A DNA stretch of 64,000 bases. It comes from JBBROS01 sp965199595 (GTDB lineage: Bacteria; Pseudomonadota; Alphaproteobacteria; Acetobacterales; Acetobacteraceae). Shown in pieces: positions 1-8,736 of this stretch; the first letter of the stretch is position 1, and the number at the start of each line of letters is the position of its first letter. The position numbers and the translations under genes were made by a program. The DNA lies in contig OZ241182.1 of assembly GCA_965199595.1 (NCBI GenBank), positions 3,844,001-3,908,000 on the forward strand. Direction: 5' to 3'. The notes beneath the pieces are model-generated. The model ran no database searches and had not been told where the DNA came from. It saw nothing but the letters and a program-made list of their open reading frames with translations.

Positions 1-24
1 CCGAACCCCTGCACCCTGCCGCGG

Positions 25-1122
25 GTGCAGGACGCCAGGCTGCTGGTTGTCAAGATCGGCAGCGCCCTGCTGGTGGACGGCGCCACGCCGCGCCTCGCCT
101 GGCTGGACGGTGTAGCCGCCGATATCGCCGCCGCCCGCGCCCGCGGCACCCAGGTGATCGTCGTCTCCTCCGGTGCCATCGCCCTGGCCCGGCCCGTGCT
201 CGGCCTGCTGCACCCCCGCCTCCGGCTCGAGGAGAAGCAGGCCGCCGCCGCCGTGGGGCAGATCCGCCTTGCCCAGGCCTGGTCCACCGCGCTGGCCGGC
301 CAGGACCTCACCGCCGCCCAGCTGCTGCTGACCCTGGAGGACACCGAGGACCGCCGCCGCTACCTCAACGCCCGCGCCACCCTCACCACCCTGCTCGGCC
401 TCGGCTGCATCCCGGTCATCAACGAGAATGACAGCGTCGCCACCGCCGAGATCCGCTTCGGCGACAATGACCGCCTGGCCGCCCGCGTCGCCGAGATGGT
501 GCAGGCCGACCAGCTCCTGCTGCTGTCGGACATCGACGGCCTCTACACCGCCGACCCCAAGCGTGACCCGGCTGCCGCCCACCTCCCCGTCATCGAGGCC
601 CTGACCCCCGAGATCGAAGCCATGGGAGGCGATCCCCCGCCGGGCTACTCGAGCGGCGGGATGCGCACGAAGCTGGTGGCGGCGCGTATCGCCACCCAGG
701 CCGGCTGCGCCATGGCCATCGCCGTGGGCCTGGTGGACCGGCCGCTCCGCGCCTTGGAGCAGGGCGCCCGCTGCACCTGGTTCCTGCCGGCGCCCGAGGG
801 CCGCACCGCGCGCAAGCGCTGGATCGCCGGGTCGTTGCAGCCCACGGGCCGCCTGGTGGTGGATGCCGGGGCCGCCCGCGCCCTGGCGGATGGACGCTCG
901 CTGCTGCCGGCCGGCGTGCGCGCCGTTGAGGGCGGCTTCGAGCGCGGTGACTCCGTGCTGATCCAGGACCAGGCCGGCGCCACCCTGGCCCGGGGCCTCA
1001 CCGCCTATGCCAGCGCCGATGCCAGCCGCATCGCCGGGCACCGCTCGGAGGAGATCGAGGCGATCCTGGGCTGGCGCGGCCGCGACGAGATCGTGCACCG
1101 GGACGACCTGGTGCTGGGGTAG
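25..1122 (+). CDS. proB: Glutamate 5-kinase (start may lie upstream of the window)
   Basis: ProB phosphorylates L-glutamate to glutamyl-5-phosphate, the first step of proline synthesis in the cytosol. The amino acid kinase domain fills about residues 5-255, with the phosphate-binding VKIGSALLV segment (8-16), VVSSGAIALA (46-55), INENDSVAT (132-140), RFGDNDRLAARVA (144-156) and the GGMRTKLVAA segment (211-220). A C-terminal PUA domain follows, to about residue 355. The 365-residue length suits the kinase-plus-PUA form. The GTG at 25 is the only start seen, but the frame stays open to base 1, so translation may begin before the window. No proA is adjacent here. A weak terminator-like hairpin follows the stop. 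Confidence 0.93.
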   Translation: MQDARLLVVKIGSALLVDGATPRLAWLDGVAADIAAARARGTQVIVVSSGAIALARPVLGLLHPRLRLEEKQAAAAVGQIRLAQAWSTALAGQDLTAAQLLLTLEDTEDRRRYLNARATLTTLLGLGCIPVINENDSVATAEIRFGDNDRLAARVAEMVQADQLLLLSDIDGLYTADPKRDPAAAHLPVIEALTPEIEAMGGDPPPGYSSGGMRTKLVAARIATQAGCAMAIAVGLVDRPLRALEQGARCTWFLPAPEGRTARKRWIAGSLQPTGRLVVDAGAARALADGRSLLPAGVRAVEGGFERGDSVLIQDQAGATLARGLTAYASADASRIAGHRSEEIEAILGWRGRDEIVHRDDLVLG

Positions 1123-1158
1123 CATAAGCCCGTGCATCGTACTGGCGGTTCGGCACCA

Positions 1159-1197
1159 CGCTGCGGGATGTCCTGGCCGTGACGCAGCGCAGATTTT
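1159..1197 (+). terminator. Possible intrinsic terminator after proB
   Basis: A perfect 7-bp inverted repeat, CGCTGCG (1159-1165) and CGCAGCG (1183-1189), encloses a 17-base loop and is followed by AGATTTT. The loop is long and the T-run short, so this is a weak call. The rest of the 263-bp gap up to 1386 shows no gene or repeat that I recognise. Confidence 0.3.
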
Positions 1198-1385
1198 CAT
1201 GGCCCGTGGCCGGAAACTGTTTTTGCAGTCCGATCCATGGGTTGCCCAGCCGTCCTAAAGTCTGATCCGAACACCACCACCCCAGGATGCAGGCGGCTGG
1301 GAAAGAATCCAGAAAATGCAACTTGCGCGTGCGCCGCAAACTCCGTTCACATGATCGCGAGGGTAAAACACCCGAACGGTGATCA

Positions 1386-2084
1386 ATGCAGCAGCAGGCC
1401 ACAACCGCCGCGTTTCCCACAGCCGCCGCCTTCCAGGGCACCGGGCCCCAGGGCCACCGCGGCCGCATGCGAACCCGCCTGCTGGCCAACGAGACCGCCC
1501 TGGCCGACTACGAGATCCTCGAGATGCTGCTCTTCCTCGGCATCCCGCGCCGCGACACCAAGCCGCTCGCCAAATCGCTCATCAACCGCTTCGGCACCCT
1601 CGCCGCCGCCCTCGCCGCCACGCCCGATGCGCTGGACCTGCCGCCCCGCGCCGCCGCCGCCCTGGCCCTGGTCACGGACTCCGCCACCCACCTGGCCCGC
1701 CCCGAGACCCGGCAGCGCCCCACGCTCGACAGCTGGGACGCGCTGATCCAGCACATCGACCCGGCCGCGCGCACCCAGCATCCGCCGGGCCTCACCGCGC
1801 TGCTGCTCAACAGCCGCAACCAGCTGCTCGCCGAACCCGCCTGGCCCGGTCCGCCCGACCCCGCCGCCTTCCCGCGGGACATGCTGCGCCACGCGCTGGA
1901 CCACCACGCCAGCGCCGTCCTGCTGGTGCGGCACGGCGCCACCCGCCCGCGCCTGACCCCGGCGGACCGCGCGCTGTTCACCGACGTGCAACGCGCCGCC
2001 GGGCCACTGACGGTCGCGCTGCATGACTTGGTGGTGACGGGCTGCGGCACCTGGACCAGCCTGCGGAAGTCCGGCCTGTGCTGA
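1386..2084 (+). CDS. RadC-family protein with degenerate metal site (MPN-minus)
   Basis: This 232-residue RadC homologue keeps the standard RadC start: GHRGRMRTRLL near 23-33, DYEILEMLLFLGIPRRD at 41-57 and KPLAKSLINRFG at 59-70, the helix-hairpin-helix part. Its C-terminal JAB/MPN part is ruined. Where RadC has VLVHNHPSGDP it reads LLVRHGATRP (179-188), and the upstream PREVV glutamate is aspartate (PRDML, 163-167). Only the last acidic ligand position (TPAD, 191-194) is recognisable, so metal-dependent catalysis is unlikely. It overlaps the next gene, which encodes an intact paralogue, by TGATG, so the two are probably translated together. The cellular role of RadC is itself unsettled. The family call is firm; the pseudoenzyme interpretation is inference from the lost ligands. 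Confidence 0.8.
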   Translation: MQQQATTAAFPTAAAFQGTGPQGHRGRMRTRLLANETALADYEILEMLLFLGIPRRDTKPLAKSLINRFGTLAAALAATPDALDLPPRAAAALALVTDSATHLARPETRQRPTLDSWDALIQHIDPAARTQHPPGLTALLLNSRNQLLAEPAWPGPPDPAAFPRDMLRHALDHHASAVLLVRHGATRPRLTPADRALFTDVQRAAGPLTVALHDLVVTGCGTWTSLRKSGLC

Positions 2085-3106
2085 TGCGCCTGCCCTGGCG
2101 CAGCGCCGCTCCCGCAGCTCCGCCGCCGCCATCCTTCGATGCGCTGATCGACGTGGACCCGGCGCTCGGCTCCCCGGCGAACGCCCTGCCCGCCCTGCGC
2201 GCGCTGCCGGGCGCCGGCTGGATCAACGTCGAGAGCCACGCAAACCCCGCCGGCATCTCCGCCCGCCTGTTCCCCGCCGGCAGCAGCCAGGAGGCGGACT
2301 GGCCGGAACTGCGCCACCGGGTCGAGACGGTGGTCCGCGCCGCCCTGCCGGAGCAGCCGCGCCAGGGCTGGCACACGCCCGCAGCTCCCCGCGCGGCCAC
2401 CGGGTTCGCCGAAGCGCTCTCCCCCACCCAGTTCGACGCGCTGGAGCAGCTCGCCGCCCTCGCCAGCACGGCCAGCGTTGCCCGCCCGCCGAAGCCGAAA
2501 GGGCCGGACGAGGCCGCCCTCACCGCCCGCCTGCTCGGCTTCATCCTGCCCACGGACCCGGCGCCCACCGCCGCCGCCGCCCTGCGCCGCTTCGGCAGCT
2601 ATGCCGCGATCCTGGCGGCGCCGGAGCAGGAGCTGCGGCAGGTGCCGGGCCTGGGCACCCACAGCATCGCCGCCATCAAGCTGGTGCATGCCGCCGCCAT
2701 CCGCCTGGCCCGCGCCGCCGTGGCCCAGGCGCCGGTGCTGGATAGCCCGGACCGCCTGGCCGAATACCTCGCCATCGCCCTGGCGCGGGAGCGGGTGGAG
2801 CAGTTCCGCATCCTGTTCCTGGACCAGGCCGGCATGCTGAAGGCCGACGAGATCCAGGCCACCGGCACCGTGAACCACACCCCGGTCTATCCGCGTGAGG
2901 TGGTGCGCCGCGCCCTGCAGCTGGGCGCCGCCGCGGTGGTGCTGGTGCACAACCACCCCAGCGGCGACCCCGAACCCTCCCGCGAGGACGTGGAGATGAC
3001 CCGGCAGGTACAGCAGGCCGCGGAGACCATGGGCCTGGCCGTCCGCGACCACATCATCGTCGGCACCGGCCGCTGGACCAGCTTCCGGGACCTGGGCCTG
3101 CTCTGA
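2084..3106 (+). CDS. radC: RadC-family JAB/MPN protein with intact metal site and novel N-terminus
   Basis: This 340-residue RadC-type protein carries the complete JAMM/MPN metal signature: glutamate in YPREVV (about 271), HNHP (289-292) and the aspartate of SREDVEMT (about 302), preceded by the RadC helix-hairpin-helix VPGLGTHSIAAIKLV (about 187-201). The normal first RadC segment (GHRxR...DYELLE) is missing. In its place are about 140 residues, roughly 15-90 of which look folded (PALRALPGAGWINVESHA), and which I cannot assign. The ATG at 2084 overlaps the stop of the preceding MPN-minus paralogue (TGATG). A GTG at 2078 is the alternative start. The two adjacent, complementary RadC proteins suggest a heteromeric complex, which is inference. 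Confidence 0.85.
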   Translation: MRLPWRSAAPAAPPPPSFDALIDVDPALGSPANALPALRALPGAGWINVESHANPAGISARLFPAGSSQEADWPELRHRVETVVRAALPEQPRQGWHTPAAPRAATGFAEALSPTQFDALEQLAALASTASVARPPKPKGPDEAALTARLLGFILPTDPAPTAAAALRRFGSYAAILAAPEQELRQVPGLGTHSIAAIKLVHAAAIRLARAAVAQAPVLDSPDRLAEYLAIALARERVEQFRILFLDQAGMLKADEIQATGTVNHTPVYPREVVRRALQLGAAAVVLVHNHPSGDPEPSREDVEMTRQVQQAAETMGLAVRDHIIVGTGRWTSFRDLGLL

Positions 3107-3110
3107 GCGC

Positions 3111-3827
3111 TTAACGCCCGTGCTGCTTTCGCCAGGCGGCGAAGGCAACCAGGTTGCTCTCATCCGTCGGCGGATACAGCCCGAACGTCTGCTGCCCGCC
3201 GCGCACCCTCTCCGTCACGAAGTCCTCGAAGGCCGTCATCTCCACCGCTTCCACGGCGATCTCGTCCGCGATGCCGGCCGGGATCACGATCACCCCGTCC
3301 ATGTCCCCCACGATGATGTCGCCCGGGAACACCGGCGCATCGCCACACCCGATCGGCACCTGCAGGTCGATGGCCTGGTGCAGCGTCAGGTTGGTGGGCG
3401 CCGAGGGACGGCAGTGGTAGGACGGCATCGCCAGCTGCCCGATCTCCGCCGAGTCGCGGAACCCGCCATCCGTCACCACGCCCGCCACGCCCCGCACCAT
3501 CAGCCGCGTGCACAGGATGCCGCCGGCCGAGGCCGCGCGCGGGTCCTTGCGGCTGTCCATCACCAGCACCGAACCGGGCGGGCACTCCTCGATGGCCCGG
3601 CGCTGCGGATGCGAATGGTCGCGGAACACCGTCATCGGGTTCAGGTCCTCGCGCGCCGGCATGTAGCGCAGCGTATAGGCCGGGCCGACCATGCTGCCGC
3701 CCTTGGGGGGGCTCAGCGGCACCACGTCCTGGATCATCTGCTTGAACAGCCCCTTCTTGAACAGGGCACTGGCCAGGGTCGCGGTGCTGACGCCGCGGAG
3801 CTTCTCGATGGTGGCCGGGTTCGTCAT
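3111..3827 (-). CDS. RraA-like / HMG aldolase-type protein
   Basis: This 238-residue member of the RraA/dimethylmenaquinone methyltransferase-like fold has the family signature GGFRDSAEI and the GDAPVFPGDIIVGDMDGV stretch towards the C-terminus. Characterised members are either inhibitors of RNase E or, more often when they sit in catabolic operons, divalent-metal aldolases/decarboxylases acting on 4-hydroxy-2-oxoacids. Its ATG overlaps the stop of the upstream IlvD/Edd dehydratase (TGATG), so the two are translationally coupled. That context favours an aldolase acting on the 2-keto-3-deoxy sugar acid made by the dehydratase, rather than RNA control. The fold call is firm and the substrate unknown. 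Confidence 0.78.
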   Translation of the reverse strand: MTNPATIEKLRGVSTATLASALFKKGLFKQMIQDVVPLSPPKGGSMVGPAYTLRYMPAREDLNPMTVFRDHSHPQRRAIEECPPGSVLVMDSRKDPRAASAGGILCTRLMVRGVAGVVTDGGFRDSAEIGQLAMPSYHCRPSAPTNLTLHQAIDLQVPIGCGDAPVFPGDIIVGDMDGVIVIPAGIADEIAVEAVEMTAFEDFVTERVRGGQQTFGLYPPTDESNLVAFAAWRKQHGR

Positions 3828-5623
3828 CAGTAGATCACCGGTTCAGGGACGGGCGCGCCGAATTCGGTGCGCAGGAAGTCGAAGTCGCAGCCCTCGTTGG
3901 CCTGCTGGATATGCTTGGTGTACATGAACCCATAGCCCCGCTCGAAGCGCGGCTCGGGCTTCACCCAGGCGGCGCGGCGCCGGGCCAGCTCCGCCTCCGG
4001 CACGTCCATGCTGATGGTGCGGGCATCCACGTCCAGCGTCACGATATCCCCGGTCTGCAGCAGAGCCAGCGGCCCGCCGATGTAGCTCTCCGGGCTGATA
4101 TGCAGGATGCAGGCGCCATAGGACGTGCCGGACATCCGCGCGTCGCTCATGCGCAGCATGTCGCGATGGCCCTCCTTCAGCAGCTTCTTCGGCATCGGCA
4201 GCATCCCCCATTCCGGCATCCCCGGCCCACCCTGCGGCCCGGCGTTGCGCAGCACCATCACGTGGTCCGCCGTGATGTCCCAGCCCTCGTCGTCCACCGC
4301 CCTCTTCATGGAGGGATAGTCGTCGAACACCACGGCCGGGCCGCTGTGCTTCAGGAAGCGCTGCTCCATGGCGGCGGGCTTGATGACGCAGCCATCGGGC
4401 GCCAGGTTGCCGGTCAGCACGGCCAGCGAGCCCTCGCCATAGATCGGGTTCGAGGTCGGGCGGATCACGTCGTCATTGTAGATCTTCGCCCCCTCGATGT
4501 TCTCCCCCAGCGTGCGTCCGGTCACGGTCATGCACGTCAGGTCGAGGTGCTCCCGGATGTTGTTCATCAGCCCGCGGATGCCGCCGGCATAGAAGAAGTC
4601 CTCCATCAGGTAGGCATTGCCGCTGGGCCGCACGTTGCCGATCACCGGCACCCGGCGGCTGTAGTACTCGAACTCCTTGAGCCCGATGTCCTGTCCGGCC
4701 CGCCTGGCCATGGCGATCAGGTGGATGATGGCGTTGGTCGAGCAGCCCATCGCCATCGCCACCGCGATCGCGTTGCCGAAGGCCGCGCGGGTCTGGATCT
4801 TCTGCGGCGTCAGGTCCTCCCACACCATGTCCACGATCCGCCGCCCGCTCTCGCTCGCCAGCCGGATGTGTCCGGCATCCGCCGCCAACATGGAGGAGCC
4901 GCCCGGCAGCACCATGCCCACCGCCTCGGCAATCGCCGTCATGGTGCTGGCGGTGCCCATGGTCATGCAGGTGCCGTAGGACCGCGCGATGCCGCCCTCC
5001 ACGCCCAGCCAGTCCTGGTCCGTGATCTTGCCGGCGCGCAGCTCGTCCCAGTACTTCCAGCTGTCCGAGCCCGAGCCCAGCGTCTTGCCGCCCCAGTTGC
5101 CGCGCAGCATCGGCCCGGCGGGCAGGAACACGCAGGGGATGTTCATGCTGGTCGCCCCCAGCAGCAGCCCCGGCGTGGTCTTGTCGCAGCCGCCCATCAG
5201 CACGGCGCCGTCGATGGGGTGGGAGCGCAGCAGCTCCTCCGTCTCCATCGCCAGCATGTTGCGATACATCATGGTGGTGGGCTTCACGAAGCTCTCGGAC
5301 ACGCTGAGCGCCGGCAGCTCCACCGGAAACCCGCCCGCCATCAGGATGCCGCGCTTCACGTCCTCCACCCGCGTCTTGAAATGGGCGTGGCAGGGCTGCA
5401 GGTCGGACCAGGTATTGATGATCGCGATCACCGGCTTGCCGGTCCACTCCTCCGGCGCGTAACCCATCTGCATGGCCCGGCTCCGATGGCCGAAGCTGCG
5501 CAGGTCCGCGGGTCCGAACCAGCGGCGCGAACGAAGCTCCTCCGGCGGAACGCGGCGCGCCAGCGGTTCCGCCGGGATGGCGCCAGGCTCCAGCGCCGGG
5601 TTCGGAACGGGGAGATCAGGCAT
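3827..5623 (-). CDS. IlvD/Edd-family sugar-acid dehydratase
   Basis: This 598-residue iron-sulfur dehydratase has the three cysteines expected for the cluster: C78 (QPCHAHFKT), C146 (MGGCDKTTPG) and C219 (GTCMTMGTAST). It is closer to the arabonate/xylonate dehydratase branch than to dihydroxyacid dehydratase in its N-terminal RSRRWFGPADLRSFGHRSR signature; that branch assignment is from memory of the family. It would convert a sugar acid to its 2-keto-3-deoxy derivative. The ATG at 5623 is preceded by GGAGG at good spacing; an in-frame extension to 5680 is unlikely. It overlaps the RraA-like gene downstream, giving a two-gene catabolic unit. Confidence 0.88.
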   Translation of the reverse strand: MPDLPVPNPALEPGAIPAEPLARRVPPEELRSRRWFGPADLRSFGHRSRAMQMGYAPEEWTGKPVIAIINTWSDLQPCHAHFKTRVEDVKRGILMAGGFPVELPALSVSESFVKPTTMMYRNMLAMETEELLRSHPIDGAVLMGGCDKTTPGLLLGATSMNIPCVFLPAGPMLRGNWGGKTLGSGSDSWKYWDELRAGKITDQDWLGVEGGIARSYGTCMTMGTASTMTAIAEAVGMVLPGGSSMLAADAGHIRLASESGRRIVDMVWEDLTPQKIQTRAAFGNAIAVAMAMGCSTNAIIHLIAMARRAGQDIGLKEFEYYSRRVPVIGNVRPSGNAYLMEDFFYAGGIRGLMNNIREHLDLTCMTVTGRTLGENIEGAKIYNDDVIRPTSNPIYGEGSLAVLTGNLAPDGCVIKPAAMEQRFLKHSGPAVVFDDYPSMKRAVDDEGWDITADHVMVLRNAGPQGGPGMPEWGMLPMPKKLLKEGHRDMLRMSDARMSGTSYGACILHISPESYIGGPLALLQTGDIVTLDVDARTISMDVPEAELARRRAAWVKPEPRFERGYGFMYTKHIQQANEGCDFDFLRTEFGAPVPEPVIY

Positions 5624-5695
5624 GGCGGTCCTCCAATCGAGCAGCTCGTATGCCGCCAACGCTAGGCCACTCGCATACAAGCGAACAGGGGCGGG

Positions 5696-6562
5696 CTACC
5701 GCGTCTGGCACCCCGGGCACCAGTACAGCTTGCGCCCCGCCATCACCTCCACCTTGATGGGAGTGCCACAAACCCGGCACGGCTCACCCCCGCGAAACGC
5801 CACATAGGACCGCGCATCGTAGCGCCGCCCACGCCCCACCACCGGCGCATCCTCCGGCCGGTGCTTCGGCCGGGTGGTGATGATCTCGCCATCGCGCACC
5901 CCATCCGCCAGCAGCCCCCGCGCATCCCGCCACAGCGCCGTCCACTGCGCGCGGGTGATGTCGCGGCCCGGGCGGTGCGGGTCGATGCGGGCGCGGAACA
6001 GCAGCTCCGCCCGGTAGATGTTGCCGATGCCGCCCACCACATCCTGCCGCATCAGCAGCAGCCCGATCGACTGGCCCGAGGCGGCGATCATGTCCCAGGC
6101 GCGCGACGGCCGCGCATCGGGGCGCAGCGGGTCCGGCCCGATGGCAGCGACGCTGGCCTCCTTTTCCGCCGGGCTCTGCAGGGCGCAGGCGGCGGGGCCG
6201 CTGAGGTCGCCCAGATGGGTGGCGGTGGCCAGGCGCAGGCGCACCTGGCCCCGGGGCAGCGGCCGCCCCTCCTCGTCCTGCTCCGCCGCCCCGCCCTTCG
6301 CCCGCCGCCCAAGCTCCGCCAGGCCCGGCCCGGCAAACCGCCACATGCCATACATGCCGAGATGCACCCGCAGCCAGACATCGCCCTCGAACCCCAGGAA
6401 CATCTGCTTGCCCCAGGCCTCCGCCGCCCGCAGCACCCGGCCATCCAGCACCGCCGCCCCTTCGGCAAACCGCCCCTGCGGGCTGCTGGCCGCCACGGCA
6501 TGGCCGACGAAATGCGCGGTGAAGGCGGTGGCAAGGCGATGGATCAGATGACCTTCAGGCAA
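5696..6562 (-). CDS. Nei/Fpg-family DNA glycosylase/AP lyase
   Basis: This is a 288-residue base-excision repair enzyme. The mature N-terminus begins PEGH (catalytic Pro2, Glu3), typical of the endonuclease VIII-like branch rather than the PELP of MutM. A helix-two-turn-helix segment lies in the middle (VVGGIGNIYRAELLFRARI). The C-terminal zinc finger has cysteines at about 262, 265, 282 and 285 (CRVCG...YWCPGC). It removes oxidised bases and cleaves the abasic strand. It reads away from the next plus-strand gene. The dehydratase start lies about 70 bp downstream, so the two may share a transcript. Confidence 0.88.
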   Translation of the reverse strand: MPEGHLIHRLATAFTAHFVGHAVAASSPQGRFAEGAAVLDGRVLRAAEAWGKQMFLGFEGDVWLRVHLGMYGMWRFAGPGLAELGRRAKGGAAEQDEEGRPLPRGQVRLRLATATHLGDLSGPAACALQSPAEKEASVAAIGPDPLRPDARPSRAWDMIAASGQSIGLLLMRQDVVGGIGNIYRAELLFRARIDPHRPGRDITRAQWTALWRDARGLLADGVRDGEIITTRPKHRPEDAPVVGRGRRYDARSYVAFRGGEPCRVCGTPIKVEVMAGRKLYWCPGCQTR

Positions 6563-6692
6563 GCGGCGCTCCTCGATAGCTACACGGGACGGATGGGGTT
6601 AAAGTGGTAGGCAGACGCACGAGGCTCGAGATGGTATTGCCGGCTCGAGTGCGCCATTGCCTCGCCGGAGAGCTGGAGCGACACCGCGTTCG

Positions 6693-8693
6693 ATGAGCAT
6701 CTTTACGAGCTTGCCCGAGACCTGGCGCCTTGGCACCCCTGTTGTCGGCCTCTTCCGCACGGCTCTGGGCCGCGACCCCGATGTTCATGAGCTGGCCGAG
6801 GGCGTGCAGCAGCTGCGCGACGGCGGCGGGACCAGGGACCTGGTTGCCAGCCTCCTGGCACACCCCGAGTTCCTGCGGCGTCATGCCGGAGAGGACACCC
6901 CCGCCTTCGTCGCCGCCCTGTGCCGCAACGCCTTCGGGTCCGAGGCCGCCGCACCGGGCGCCCATGCGATGGGCCTGGCGCTGGACGCCAGCCGGGCGGA
7001 GGTTCTGGGCATCGTGGCATCGATCGCACTCGAACAGGGACGGATCCCGCTGCTGCCCGCCCTGGCCCCCGGCGCCGCGCCGGACGACCCGGTGGCCTAC
7101 CGCATGTGGGTCCAGGCCTATGGCCGAGAAACCGCCCCCACGGCGGAAGCGCCGGACGCCGCGCAGACCTGCGTCAGCCTCGCCATGATCGGCGGGGATA
7201 CGCAGGCCGAGGCCATGCTCGCGACCATCGCCAGCCTGCAGCAGCAGGCCCATGCGGCATGGCGGCTGCACCTCTGCGCCCACACCGCCTCCCCCTGGTC
7301 CGCCGAGGCGATCCGCCGCATCTGCGCCGCGGAACCCCGCATCCTGGCCGTCACCCGCGACGCGCTCTGGCAATCCTGGCGGGCGGCGCCCTCCGCCCTG
7401 GCCTGCTGGCTGGCGCCCGGTGACCGCCTGCCGGCCTCGGCGCTGGGCGACGTGGTGGCGGCGTTCGCGGCGGCCCCGGACATCGACCTGGTGTTCACCG
7501 ACGAGGACGTGGAGGACGCCGGCGGCCGGCACGCCCCCCGGTTCAAGCCCGCCTTCTCGCCCGGCAGCGGCGCGGCGCTGATCGGCCAGCTCGCGGTCTG
7601 TCGCACCAGCCTGCTCGCCAGGCTCGACCCGGCTGCAGCAGCGCAGCCCCAGGCCGAACTCGCCGCGCGCGCCGCCACGCTCGCGGGCCACCGGCGCATC
7701 CTGCACCTGCCGCGCATCCTCTGTCATCGCGCCGAACCGCCCGCGCCCTTCGTGCCGCCAGCGCGCTCCGCCGGGCCATGCCTGCCGGTGCCGGCCCCGC
7801 TGGTGACGGTCATCGTCCCCACGCGGGACCGGGCCGACCTGCTGCGCGCCTGCCTGGATGGCGTGCTGCGCCGCACCGACTATCCGCAGATCGAGGTGCT
7901 GGTCGTCGACAACGGCAGCACCGCGCCCGAGGCCACGGCCCTGCTTACCGAACTGGAGCAGGACCCGCGCGTCCGCATCCTGCGCCGCCCCGGTCCCTTC
8001 AACTTCGCCGCCATGAACAACGCCGCCGCCGCCCAGGCCCGCGGCAGCATCCTGCTGCTGCTGAACAACGACACCGAGGTGCTGGAGCCGGGCTGGCTGG
8101 CTGCGATGGTGGCGCAGATGTCCGACCCCGGCGTGGGCATCGTCGGCGCCCGCCTGCTCTACCCCTCCGGCACCGTGCAGCATGCCGGCATCCTGCTGGG
8201 GCCGCAGGGCCGCGCCACCCATGTCGGCCGCGGCGCCGCGCCGGACGAACCCGGCTATCTCGGCCAGCTCGCCTGCGTGCGCGACCTGTCGGCGGTCACC
8301 GCCGCCTGCCTGGCGATCCGCCAGTCGGTCTGGGCGCAGCTGGGCGGCATGGATGAACGCCTGGCCGTGACCTGGAACGACGTGGACCTGTGCCTGGCCG
8401 CCCGCCACGCCGGCTTCCGCGTGGTCTGGACGCCGCACGCCACCCTGATGCACCGCGAGGCCGTGACCCGCGGGCTCGAAGCCGCCGATCCCGCCCAGCT
8501 CGCCCGCTTCCGGTCCGAGCAGGCCCTGGTGCAGGAGAAATGGGGCGACGCGGTGGAGCATGACCCGTTCCTGAACCCGAACCTGGTGGCGACCGAGGCC
8601 GGGCCGCTCTGCCTCGCCCCGCCACGCGAGCCGCGGGCGGCGGGGTGTTTGCCTGCCCGGGCCAAAGCTGGCACTCCCTCCCCGCAAGTATAG
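6693..8693 (+). CDS. Family 2 glycosyltransferase with DUF4214-like N-terminus
   Basis: This is a 666-residue protein. Residues about 8-100 resemble the DUF4214 helical repeat (LFRTALGRDPDVHELA, LLAHPEFLRRHAG, then FVAALCRNAFG). Residues about 140-330 look like a degenerate glycosyltransferase-A fold (VFTDEDVED). A full GT2 domain runs from about 369 to 615, with VTVIVPTRDRADLL, VLVVDNGS, LLLLNNDTEV and TWNDVDLCLAARHAG. It would transfer a nucleotide-activated sugar in the cytosol. The ATG at 6693 is chosen; a TTG at 6657 would add 12 residues. A related fusion gene follows about 45 bp downstream. Substrate not determinable. Confidence 0.85.
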   Translation: MSIFTSLPETWRLGTPVVGLFRTALGRDPDVHELAEGVQQLRDGGGTRDLVASLLAHPEFLRRHAGEDTPAFVAALCRNAFGSEAAAPGAHAMGLALDASRAEVLGIVASIALEQGRIPLLPALAPGAAPDDPVAYRMWVQAYGRETAPTAEAPDAAQTCVSLAMIGGDTQAEAMLATIASLQQQAHAAWRLHLCAHTASPWSAEAIRRICAAEPRILAVTRDALWQSWRAAPSALACWLAPGDRLPASALGDVVAAFAAAPDIDLVFTDEDVEDAGGRHAPRFKPAFSPGSGAALIGQLAVCRTSLLARLDPAAAAQPQAELAARAATLAGHRRILHLPRILCHRAEPPAPFVPPARSAGPCLPVPAPLVTVIVPTRDRADLLRACLDGVLRRTDYPQIEVLVVDNGSTAPEATALLTELEQDPRVRILRRPGPFNFAAMNNAAAAQARGSILLLLNNDTEVLEPGWLAAMVAQMSDPGVGIVGARLLYPSGTVQHAGILLGPQGRATHVGRGAAPDEPGYLGQLACVRDLSAVTAACLAIRQSVWAQLGGMDERLAVTWNDVDLCLAARHAGFRVVWTPHATLMHREAVTRGLEAADPAQLARFRSEQALVQEKWGDAVEHDPFLNPNLVATEAGPLCLAPPREPRAAGCLPARAKAGTPSPQV

Positions 8694-8736
8694 GCAGACC
8701 TGGATTCCGCGATTGTCGAACCCCCCCGTCACCGCC

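Noticed and set aside
1383..3163. Long minus-strand frames opposite the two radC genes
   Set aside because: Low-complexity Arg/Gly/Ala text with no domain; the plus strand has clear RadC motifs.
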